Below, piece after piece: positions 1 through 5,541 of a stretch of DNA of 5,743 nucleotides. The translations under genes and the position numbers were made by a program. Below the pieces are notes generated by a model. It searched no databases. It saw only the letters and a program-made list of their open reading frames with translations, and had not been told where the DNA came from. Source of the DNA: JBOFSR01 sp051651645. GTDB taxonomy: Bacteria > Spirochaetota > Spirochaetia > Treponematales > Treponemataceae. Where the stretch lies: assembly GCA_051651645.1 (NCBI GenBank), contig JBOFSR010000121.1, positions 1 through 5,743 on the forward strand, read 5' to 3'. Position 1 is the stretch's first letter; the number at the start of each line of letters is the position of its first letter.

Positions 1-1053
1 AGTGAGCAAGGTGTAACATGGGATAGTCTTGATAAGTCAATAGCGACAGTAACATCAACAGGTCTTGTAACAGCTGTCTCACAAGGTAGTGCTCGAATTG
101 TTGTAACGACAGCTGATGGTGCTAAAACTGCAACAAGTATAATTGAGGTTATGGGCATTAAACTTGACTCTATTTCTTTTCGTAAACGAAGTGGAACTAT
201 GGTGGTTGGCTCAGAAAATACGCTTCCTGTAACTCTTGTGCCAAGTACTGCCAGTGAGGCAAAAGCGTTGCAGTGGACAAGTAGCAATCCTGCTGTTGCT
301 AGTATAGATAGGAATACTGGTAAAATTTTTGCTAAAGTAAGTGGAACAACAACAATAACGGCAAGAGTTGATAGTGCTGATAAAGAAGATACATATGATC
401 TGCAAGTTTTTGCCTGGGATGATTATTCTGGTGAAGTTCCTACAGTCATTTATGATGCAAAGAGTGAATACGGAATAGATATAAAATCCTCTGGTTTTTC
501 TTATTACCGAGATAAACTATTTCGTGAGGTTGAAAAGATGCATTTTCGTTTAACCTCTGCGGATGTTGATAAAGAAGGCAATACAAAAAGAGCCTTTGTT
601 GTGTATAATGAGAGTGATGATCCTGTAACTATCTTTCTTACGTTAGATCATAATGTGCAAATTTGGAGAGATAATTATGGAAAAGGATTAGTTTTCGCTG
701 GACCAGGTAAAGGTAAAATAACTATTCATTTACGCTTATTGGCATCAAAGGGTGATGATGAAAATCGTATTTGGGCAGGAAAAAATAACAAGAATACGAA
801 CCCTGCTATTAATGTAGGTGGTCAAGATGTTGAATTAATCTTGTATGCCCCAGGTCGAACTTCTGGTTTTTCATTACGAAGTGGTGGAGATACAAAGCAT
901 GTCATAACTGGTACTAAAAATATTACCATACGCCCTGCTCCAAATACAACAATTAAGACAACAAGTGGTCCTAATCTTTCATATCCATATACAGGAATGA
1001 TATCGGGTACAAGCGACCTTACAATTCTACGATATGAAGTAACAGGCCGTTGA
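1..1053 (+). CDS. Big_2 (bacterial Ig-like) domain protein, 5'-truncated by the window
   Basis: The reading frame is open from base 1 and ends at TGA 1051-1053, so 350 C-terminal residues are visible and the true start is upstream. Visible residues 1-50 are the end of one Big_2 repeat (VTWDSLDKSIATV, then GLVTAVSQGSARIVV). Residues 51-137 form a second (LDSISF, LQWTSSNPAVASID, GKIFAKVSGTTTITA). This W-S-S-x-x-x-A-x-V/I then G-x-V/I/F-x-A-x-x-x-G pattern is diagnostic of the Ig-like fold found in intimin/invasin-type surface proteins. Residues 138-350 are a domain I do not recognise; it is rich in short beta strands, Gly, Asn and Thr (for example NITIRPAPNTTIKTTSG), compatible with a beta-sandwich or beta-helix. 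The first in-frame ATG seen (position 151) lies between the two repeats and is not a plausible start. The protein is probably exported, but the signal peptide would be outside the window. Composition is AT-rich. The gene is followed directly by a terminator. Binding partner unknown. Confidence 0.9.
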   Translation, partial: SEQGVTWDSLDKSIATVTSTGLVTAVSQGSARIVVTTADGAKTATSIIEVMGIKLDSISFRKRSGTMVVGSENTLPVTLVPSTASEAKALQWTSSNPAVASIDRNTGKIFAKVSGTTTITARVDSADKEDTYDLQVFAWDDYSGEVPTVIYDAKSEYGIDIKSSGFSYYRDKLFREVEKMHFRLTSADVDKEGNTKRAFVVYNESDDPVTIFLTLDHNVQIWRDNYGKGLVFAGPGKGKITIHLRLLASKGDDENRIWAGKNNKNTNPAINVGGQDVELILYAPGRTSGFSLRSGGDTKHVITGTKNITIRPAPNTTIKTTSGPNLSYPYTGMISGTSDLTILRYEVTGR

Positions 1054-1068
1054 TTCTAAGTTAAATAC

Positions 1069-1108
1069 AAAAACAGGTATGTGCAAGGATTTGTGCATAC
1101 CTGTTTTT
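1069..1108. terminator. Bidirectional rho-independent terminator between convergent genes
   Basis: An 18-bp stem (1069-1086 with 1091-1108, including two G-T pairs) closes a 4-base GGAT loop. The left arm begins AAAAACAGGTATG and the right arm ends CATACCTGTTTTT. On the + strand the stem runs into TTTTTATTTT; on the - strand it runs into TTTTTGTATTT. It begins 16 bases after the stop codon of the Big_2 gene, and the permuted NlpC/P60 gene ends 73 bases away on the other side, so one hairpin can serve both convergent transcripts. Confidence 0.92.
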
Positions 1109-1181
1109 ATTTTAAATTGTTTGTCTGGTTGAGATTATAATAGTTTAGCTAGCAGGTGATTATATAAATTTGCAGGATTAC

Positions 1182-1781
1182 TTAGGAAATCATGCGAGAA
1201 ATAGTTGCCGCAAAAACTCTTTTTGAAAATTTTATTAGGCTGAACCGTCCTATATATGGAGCACTCTTATTGATAAGACCGCTTGAAACAAGTATTTTAT
1301 TTTCTATTTCAAAGAAATCCATAGGTCGTACCAAATCAGCAGGCTTATTTGTTTTAAATATATTATGCTTGATTAAAATTTCTGCTACAAATTGAGAGCA
1401 AAAATAATAGTAGTCTCTTTTATGTGATTTTTTTAACCACACGGCAAAAACCCCTATAATGCTATACTTATACTTTTCCTTCTCTTTGAAATAATTTTGT
1501 ATATCAGCTTTTACCGCATCATATTGCTCATCTGTTACAGGAATTTTATATGCTAAGTACTTGCTTTTTTGATACATAGCATATACGCCCTTGTATAAAT
1601 TTTCTTCAACAAGACCCGCTGGCAGTATTTTTGTGGGAATTAATCGTCCAAAGGAAAACATTTTAGTAAAGGAACTGTCGAGCGATAAAGAAACGTGGGC
1701 ATATTTACTTTGTGTGCAAAACGCTATCACATGCGAAAATAATGTCCCTGTTTTGGAAAATACTAAATATATATGTTTCAA
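1182..1781 (-). CDS. Circularly permuted NlpC/P60 (papain-like, YiiX/YycO-type) protein
   Basis: This 199-residue protein has the signature of permuted papain-like (NlpC/P60 superfamily) enzymes, in which the catalytic His precedes the Cys. His29 lies in SKYAHVSLSLD near the N-terminus and Cys128 in YYYFCSQFVAEIL, the Y-x-C-S-x-F/L-V form typical of the family. Members include peptidases, amidases and acyltransferases acting on peptidoglycan or lipids; the substrate here cannot be read from sequence. There is no clear signal peptide: the N-terminus (MKHIYLVFSKTGTLFSHVIA) is weakly hydrophobic and belongs to the fold. The start is TTG at 1781-1779, chosen because a GAGGT ribosome site lies 9 bases upstream and no other start precedes His29. 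Stop is TAA at 1184-1182. It has its own promoter in the 120-bp gap after polA, is convergent with the Big_2 gene, and is AT-rich compared with polA. The family call is solid; the biochemical role is not. Confidence 0.85.
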   Translation of the reverse strand: MKHIYLVFSKTGTLFSHVIAFCTQSKYAHVSLSLDSSFTKMFSFGRLIPTKILPAGLVEENLYKGVYAMYQKSKYLAYKIPVTDEQYDAVKADIQNYFKEKEKYKYSIIGVFAVWLKKSHKRDYYYFCSQFVAEILIKHNIFKTNKPADLVRPMDFFEIENKILVSSGLINKSAPYIGRFSLIKFSKRVFAATISRMIS

Positions 1782-1790
1782 TGTATTAAA

Positions 1791-1795
1791 ACCTC
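1791..1795 (-). promoter_or_regulatory. Ribosome binding site that supports a TTG start
   Basis: On the - strand GAGGT (within GGACTGAGGT) is followed by a 9-base spacer and then TTG at 1781. It is the only Shine-Dalgarno-like sequence near the N-terminus of the permuted NlpC/P60 gene and fixes the non-ATG start. Confidence 0.75.
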
Positions 1796-1804
1796 AGTCC
1801 TACT

Positions 1805-1833
1805 AGTATAGCATAAAAGAAGATAAATGTTAA
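1805..1833 (-). promoter_or_regulatory. Sigma70-type promoter for the permuted NlpC/P60 gene
   Basis: On the - strand the -35 box is TTAACA (1833-1828, 5 of 6 consensus). A 17-bp spacer leads to an extended -10, TGC-TATACT (the -10 hexamer is 1810-1805, 5 of 6). The predicted transcript starts near 1798, giving a leader of about 17 bases that just contains the GAGGT ribosome site. The -35 box begins one base after the polA terminator hairpin, so the two elements are packed end to end. Confidence 0.75.
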
Positions 1834-1834
1834 G

Positions 1835-1866
1835 GGGGGCAATCAAAAGAAAATTGACATGCCCCC
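1835..1866 (-). terminator. Probable terminator of polA
   Basis: On the - strand GGGGGCA (1866-1860) pairs perfectly with TGCCCCC (1841-1835). Inside, TCAA pairs with TTGA across a pyrimidine-rich loop, with a small internal loop between the two helices. The 3' tail is T-rich but interrupted (TTAACATTTATCTTCTTTT), so termination may be incomplete. It lies 35 bases past the polA stop codon. Confidence 0.7.
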
Positions 1867-1901
1867 ATTGAAGTACCAGCTATCCGTTCTTTTTGATTTC
1901 C

Positions 1902-4718
1902 CTAATGGAACATTCCCCAGTTATTGCCTGTTTCAATGCTTACTCGAAGTGGCACAGAAAGTGGCGTTATAGTTTCCATGGTGTGCTTAATCATCTGGCA
2001 CAGCTTGGGGGCGTCATCTTTTGGGCATTCAAATATCAGCTCATCATGCACTTGTAAAAGCATTTTTGCAGAGCTTCCCGTGTTTGCCAGTTGTGATGAC
2101 AAGGTCACCATAGCCTTTTTTACAATGTCAGCGGCACTTCCTTGAATAGGCGTGTTGATGGCAATACGCTCAGCACTCGCTTTTTCGAGCTTACTCTTTG
2201 ATGAAATCGTTGGAATAAAGCGCTTTCTGCTAAATAAGGTTTCTACAAAGCCTTTTTCTTCTGCACTCAAGATTGTTTGAGTTATGAAGCTTTGAATGCC
2301 TGAGTACGTTGCAAAATAGCTTTCAATAAACTGCGCAGCCGTTGCCCTTGGGATAGAAAGCTCATTTGACAATCGGAAGGCACTCATTCCATACATAACG
2401 CCAAAGTTAATCGTCTTTGCCGTTCGCCGCATATCGCTCGTTACATCCTCTTGTGCAACGTCAAAAATAAGACTTGCCGTCCTCTTATGCACATCAACGC
2501 CCTCGTTAAATGCTTGTTGTAAGGCCTTGTCCCCAGAAAGGTGTGCAAGGATAACAAGCTCAATTTGGGCATAGTCGGCAGAAATAAGCACCTTGCCCTC
2601 ACTAGCACAAAAAGCTGAGCGAATTTTACGTCCTGCCTCATCACGAATGGGAATATTTTGCAAATTAGGCTCACGACTTGAAAGCCTCCCCGTTGCCGTC
2701 CCTGTTTGAATTAAGCTGGTGTGAATGCGATCCTTTTTGTCAGCAAGTTGCGGCAATGCATCAACATAGGTTGACAAGAGCTTCGTAAGACTACGGTAAT
2801 CCAAAATCTTTTGTGCAACAGGATGTATCTTTGCAAGCTCCTCTAAAATCGCTGTATCGGTAGAAAAGCCTGTTTTTATCTTCTTGCCCTTAGGAAGCTT
2901 TAACTGCTCAAAAAGAATCTCTTGTAATTGTTTTGGCGAAGAGATATTAAACTCATGCCCCACTAAATCAAAGATTTCCCCCTGAACGGTAGCAATGTCT
3001 TTTTTAAGCTCAACGCTATAATCGGCAAATTGCTGTTTATCAATGTGAATCCCCTCCATTTCCATGCACGCTAAGATTGGTAACAATGGCATTTCTAGCG
3101 TAGTAAACAAGTCAAAAAGCTGGTGCTTGTGCAGTAATGGCTCAAAGTACTGCCATAGTTGCAAGGTAAGGTCACTGTCCTCTGCTGCATAGGGCGTCGC
3201 TTGCTCAAGGGGAACATCGGCAAAGGTCATGCTTTTAGCCGACTTTGGCACAAGCTTTTCAAAGGGAATGCTTAAAAGCCCCAGCTTTGATTTTGCCAGT
3301 GCCTCAAGCGAGTACCCCGAAAAGTCTGAGGATAAAAGCCATGCGGCAATCATGGTATCGTATAGAACGCACTTGGGCGGATTAAGTCCTTGTGAAACTA
3401 ATACTTGGTAATCAAACTTGCCATTATGTGTAATGATTGTCATGGCAGGGTTTGAAAAAATGCGCTCAAGCTGAACCAGTGCATCCTTTTTTGTCACAAG
3501 CGGCTCTGCCATAAGACTATTTGAGTTTGGCATAATAAGTGGAACATACACTGCCTCGCCTTTTTGATAGGCAAACGAAAAGCCCACCAAATTACAGCTG
3601 AGCGTATCAAGAGAGGTTGTTTCACAGTCAAAGGCAATACACTTTTTTTCAAGCAGGATGTCTACCATGCGTTGCAATTCTTGCACATCAGTTATTGCCG
3701 TGTAGGTGCCAGTGTTTTGCGTGTACTGTTCAAAGGATGGCTCATCACGCAGGATTGCCCCTTTTATCTGGTTATGCTGATCAACTGCCCCTTCCATTTT
3801 AAGCGTATCCGTTGCTCTGGTAATGTGCGTTTCATCAAGCTCAATGCCTGCCACTTGGGCATATTGCTTTGCAACAGCAGGAACTCCCGCTTGCAAAAGC
3901 ACTTGACTTGCCTTGTGGTAATCAAGGTTGCCCGTCGTAAATGCTGAAAAGTCAGTATCAATCGGAACATTCTCGCAAAGCTCAACAAGCTTGTGTGAAA
4001 AATACGCATCCTCTTTGCCATCCACGATTTTCTTACCAACAGCGCCTGCAATGTCTGGTGCATTCTGATAAATGGCATCCAAACTGCCATATTCAGCGAG
4101 CAACTTTAGCGCCGTCTTATCGCCAATGCCCTTAACCCCAGGGATATTATCGGCGGAGTCCCCTGTAAGTGCCAGATAGTCCTGCATTTGAGAAGGCTTA
4201 ATGCCCCATTCTTGGATAACGCCCTGTGTATCAATTGACTGCCAGCCGCCTTGCCGATCGGGCTTTAGAACGCTCACATTATCATCAACGAGTTGCATTA
4301 AATCTTTGTCCCCAGAGAGAATACGACAGTCCCAGTCCTTTTGCTTACACAGCTTTGCAAAGGTTGCAATCACATCATCAGCCTCATAGCCATCGCAGCG
4401 CAGAATAGGAATGCCCAAAGCGTTTAGAATGTCCTCAATAACAGGGATTTGTGCGTGCAAATCCTCAGGCGTTTTAGGACGAGTTGCCTTATAGTCTTCA
4501 AATAATTTGTGACGAAACGTTGGAACACGAGAATCAAAAGCGGCAACCGCAAATTGTGGCTTATAGTCCTTTAATATTTTTAAGTAGTTGCGAAAAAAAC
4601 CAAAGACAGCGGAAACATTTTGCCCTCGGTCATTAATGAGCGGGCGAGAAATAAAGGCAAAGTACGCACGATAAATTAACCCGTAGGAATCTAAAATATA
4701 GAGAGTGTTTTCTTTCAT
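1902..4718 (-). CDS. polA: DNA polymerase I, full length with active proofreading domain
   Basis: This encodes PolA, the cytoplasmic repair polymerase that removes RNA primers and fills gaps (938 residues from the chosen start; E. coli PolA has 928). The 5' nuclease domain (about 1-290) carries the acidic metal-site motifs: Asp10, Asp62, EADD (112-115), SGDKD (135-139) and TGDSADNIPGVKGIG (185-199). The 3'-5' exonuclease domain (about 335-520) has Exo I FDCET (Asp364, Glu366), Exo II HNGKFD (Asn432, Asp436) and Exo III YAAED (Tyr510, Asp514), so proofreading should be active. The polymerase domain has motif A SADYAQIEL (Asp715), motif B RRTAKTINFGVMYG (Arg764, Lys768, Phe772, Tyr776) and motif C QVHDE (His891, Asp892). 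Motif A has Val722 where most PolA enzymes have Arg. ATG 4718-4716 is preferred over TTG 4724-4722, which overlaps the -10 box and follows a stop codon. No Shine-Dalgarno sequence is seen. Stop is TAG. The N-terminal sequence looks spirochaete-like. Confidence 0.98.
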   Translation of the reverse strand: MKENTLYILDSYGLIYRAYFAFISRPLINDRGQNVSAVFGFFRNYLKILKDYKPQFAVAAFDSRVPTFRHKLFEDYKATRPKTPEDLHAQIPVIEDILNALGIPILRCDGYEADDVIATFAKLCKQKDWDCRILSGDKDLMQLVDDNVSVLKPDRQGGWQSIDTQGVIQEWGIKPSQMQDYLALTGDSADNIPGVKGIGDKTALKLLAEYGSLDAIYQNAPDIAGAVGKKIVDGKEDAYFSHKLVELCENVPIDTDFSAFTTGNLDYHKASQVLLQAGVPAVAKQYAQVAGIELDETHITRATDTLKMEGAVDQHNQIKGAILRDEPSFEQYTQNTGTYTAITDVQELQRMVDILLEKKCIAFDCETTSLDTLSCNLVGFSFAYQKGEAVYVPLIMPNSNSLMAEPLVTKKDALVQLERIFSNPAMTIITHNGKFDYQVLVSQGLNPPKCVLYDTMIAAWLLSSDFSGYSLEALAKSKLGLLSIPFEKLVPKSAKSMTFADVPLEQATPYAAEDSDLTLQLWQYFEPLLHKHQLFDLFTTLEMPLLPILACMEMEGIHIDKQQFADYSVELKKDIATVQGEIFDLVGHEFNISSPKQLQEILFEQLKLPKGKKIKTGFSTDTAILEELAKIHPVAQKILDYRSLTKLLSTYVDALPQLADKKDRIHTSLIQTGTATGRLSSREPNLQNIPIRDEAGRKIRSAFCASEGKVLISADYAQIELVILAHLSGDKALQQAFNEGVDVHKRTASLIFDVAQEDVTSDMRRTAKTINFGVMYGMSAFRLSNELSIPRATAAQFIESYFATYSGIQSFITQTILSAEEKGFVETLFSRKRFIPTISSKSKLEKASAERIAINTPIQGSAADIVKKAMVTLSSQLANTGSSAKMLLQVHDELIFECPKDDAPKLCQMIKHTMETITPLSVPLRVSIETGNNWGMFH

Positions 4719-4723
4719 ACTCA

Positions 4724-4752
4724 ATTATAGATGATAGAACAGATTTTTACAA
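4724..4752 (-). promoter_or_regulatory. polA promoter, positioned for a leaderless transcript
   Basis: On the - strand TTGTAA (4752-4747, 4 of 6 for a -35) is separated by exactly 17 bp from a perfect TATAAT (4729-4724). The polA ATG starts 5 bases past the -10 box, so the predicted transcription start falls on or next to the ATG. The bases before the ATG (ATCTATAATTGAGT) hold no Shine-Dalgarno sequence, consistent with leaderless translation. Confidence 0.65.
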
Positions 4753-4766
4753 GCTGATAGATGATA
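4727..4766. repeat. 10-bp direct repeat bracketing the polA promoter
   Basis: ATAGATGATA occurs at 4727-4736 and again at 4757-4766, 30 bp apart, which is close to three helical turns. On the polA strand this is TATCATCTAT: one copy lies upstream of the -35 box and the other runs into the -10 box. The spacing and placement resemble a pair of operator half-sites, but no regulator can be named. Confidence 0.5.
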
Positions 4767-4767
4767 C

Positions 4768-4792
4768 CTGTATGAGCGTCGTCGCGATACAG
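4768..4792. repeat. Inverted repeat (hairpin) upstream of polA
   Basis: CTGTAT (4768-4773) pairs with ATACAG (4787-4792), and inside it GCG (4776-4778) pairs with CGC (4783-4785) around a TCGT loop, with a 2-by-1 internal loop. There is no T-tract on either side, so it is not a terminator. It could be an operator or part of a structured RNA. It starts the GC-rich patch that extends to about 4858. Confidence 0.5.
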
Positions 4793-4810
4793 TCCTTCCA
4801 CCCCTCAGCC

Positions 4811-4833
4811 TTACTAGGGGAGACGTGCTTCTT
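4811..4833 (+). repeat. Solitary diverged copy of the 23-bp repeat
   Basis: It begins TTACTA and carries GACGTGC at unit positions 12-18, exactly the offset of the same heptamer in the first unit of the array at 5542. Overall it matches that unit at 15 of 23 positions. Like several array units, its TTACTA is flanked by complementary bases (CCCCT 4801-4805 and AGGGG 4816-4820). No second unit is found 23 bp to either side, so it is a single copy. Confidence 0.55.
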
Positions 4834-4917
4834 CTATTCGTGTGGAGGCTCCTCCTGTTTGTTTTGTTATATTTTATCAACTTTATATCTTTTTATAAAA
4901 GTTAACCATTTTTATTA

Positions 4918-4946
4918 TTGCAAGTTTTGTATTTATAGTATATAAT
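4918..4946 (+). promoter_or_regulatory. Sigma70-type promoter of the small P-loop NTPase gene
   Basis: TTGCAA (4918-4923, 4 of 6 for a -35) is followed by a 17-bp spacer and a perfect TATAAT (4941-4946). Upstream (4861-4917) is a very AT-rich stretch that could act as an UP element. Predicted start is near 4953, giving a leader of about 20 bases that includes the ribosome site. Confidence 0.75.
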
Positions 4947-4956
4947 AAATACGGTT

Positions 4957-4964
4957 AAGGGAGG
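4957..4964 (+). promoter_or_regulatory. Strong Shine-Dalgarno sequence
   Basis: AAGGGAGG is followed by GT and lies 8 bases before ATG 4973. A second ATG follows at once (4976, 11 bases away); the spacing favours the first. The contrast with polA, which has no such site, is marked. Confidence 0.85.
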
Positions 4965-4972
4965 TAATAATA

Positions 4973-5425
4973 ATGATGAATATTATAGCAAGCACAGATT
5001 TTTATATTGTTTGGGGGGCTGCTGACAGGGGTAAGACAACGACGATACGTTACTTAGCTGACTATATGTTAAATAATAATGGAAAAGTATTATATTCTCA
5101 AACTATTTCTATTCCTAGATCTGGGGATTTTCAATGTATCATTGAACATACAAATAAACAAGGTGTTACCAAAGTATATGCTATTATGAGTGCTGGGGAT
5201 CCTTCTAAAAATGATGATATTCTTAATAATGGTTGGAGTGATCTCAATAATTATACAGGTAACATCGATGTTGTAATTGGAGCTTCTCGAACAAGGGGAG
5301 CAACGGTAACTTGGTGGCTGGGTAAAAGCTCTAATATCAAATGGATTGAGTGCAATAATAGTTCCAATATTGTTGCTGGTAGTAATAAAGCACTACAGGA
5401 GCTAATAATATCTCTTACAATTTAA
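4973..5425 (+). CDS. Small orphan P-loop NTPase of unknown function
   Basis: This 150-residue protein carries a Walker A motif close to the N-terminus: GAADRGKTT (Gly15 to Thr23), preceded by the hydrophobic strand FYIVW. A second strand ends in the acidic IMSAGDP (71-77; Asp76 is a candidate Walker B or base-binding residue). A third strand, IDVVIGASRTRGAT (98-111), places two arginines (106, 108) where phosphate-contacting residues often sit. The length and simple order suggest a compact kinase-like or GTPase-like P-loop fold, not an AAA+ or ABC protein. No signal peptide, membrane segment or DNA-binding motif is visible. I do not recognise the family. The gene has its own promoter, Shine-Dalgarno site and terminator, so it is a single-gene unit; it is divergent from polA and followed by the 23-bp repeat array. 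Its low GC (about a third by eye) compared with polA could indicate acquisition by transfer. Confidence 0.8.
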   Translation: MMNIIASTDFYIVWGAADRGKTTTIRYLADYMLNNNGKVLYSQTISIPRSGDFQCIIEHTNKQGVTKVYAIMSAGDPSKNDDILNNGWSDLNNYTGNIDVVIGASRTRGATVTWWLGKSSNIKWIECNNSSNIVAGSNKALQELIISLTI

Positions 5426-5446
5426 TTATAGCTTGTAGTGATTACG

Positions 5447-5481
5447 AAAAAAGAGCCTAGAAATATATCTAGGCTCTTTTT
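5447..5481 (+). terminator. Rho-independent terminator of the P-loop NTPase gene
   Basis: A perfect 14-bp stem (5448-5461 with 5468-5481) has the core GAGCCTAGA / TCTAGGCTC and a 6-base AATATA loop. It is preceded by an A-run and ends in TTTTT, so it could also work for transcripts arriving from the array side. It starts 21 bases after the stop codon. Confidence 0.93.
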
Positions 5482-5541
5482 ATATAATAGCAGTATACAT
5501 ATTGAAACGAGTTCAGTCGTGTAATAACTCTCCCCTTTATT
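5482..5541. other. Unassigned spacer before the repeat array
   Basis: No gene, promoter with a matching -35, or clear hairpin is seen here. The last part (ACTCTCCCCTTTA, about 5527-5539) resembles the CTCTCCTTTA junction between later array units and may be a decayed unit. Confidence 0.4.

Noticed and set aside
1792..1811. CCTCAGTCCTACTAGTATAG upstream of the permuted NlpC/P60 gene as another copy of the solo repeat at 4803-4822 (15 of 20 matches).
   Set aside because: Matches at this level are expected many times by chance in a window this long, and the bases are already explained by the -10 box and ribosome site.
3564..3947. A 127-codon + strand open frame opposite polA, and several shorter ones there.
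   Set aside because: They lie wholly within the polA coding region, have no recognisable domain or ribosome site, and are shadows of the PolA frame.
4722..4724. TTG as the polA start, two codons upstream of the ATG.
   Set aside because: It overlaps the TATAAT box and lies right after an in-frame TAA, and the ATG gives the usual PolA N-terminus. It cannot be excluded if transcription starts further upstream.
5483..5488. TATAAT just after the NTPase terminator as a promoter for a transcript into the array.
   Set aside because: No -35-like hexamer is found at 16-18 bp upstream; that position falls inside the terminator hairpin.
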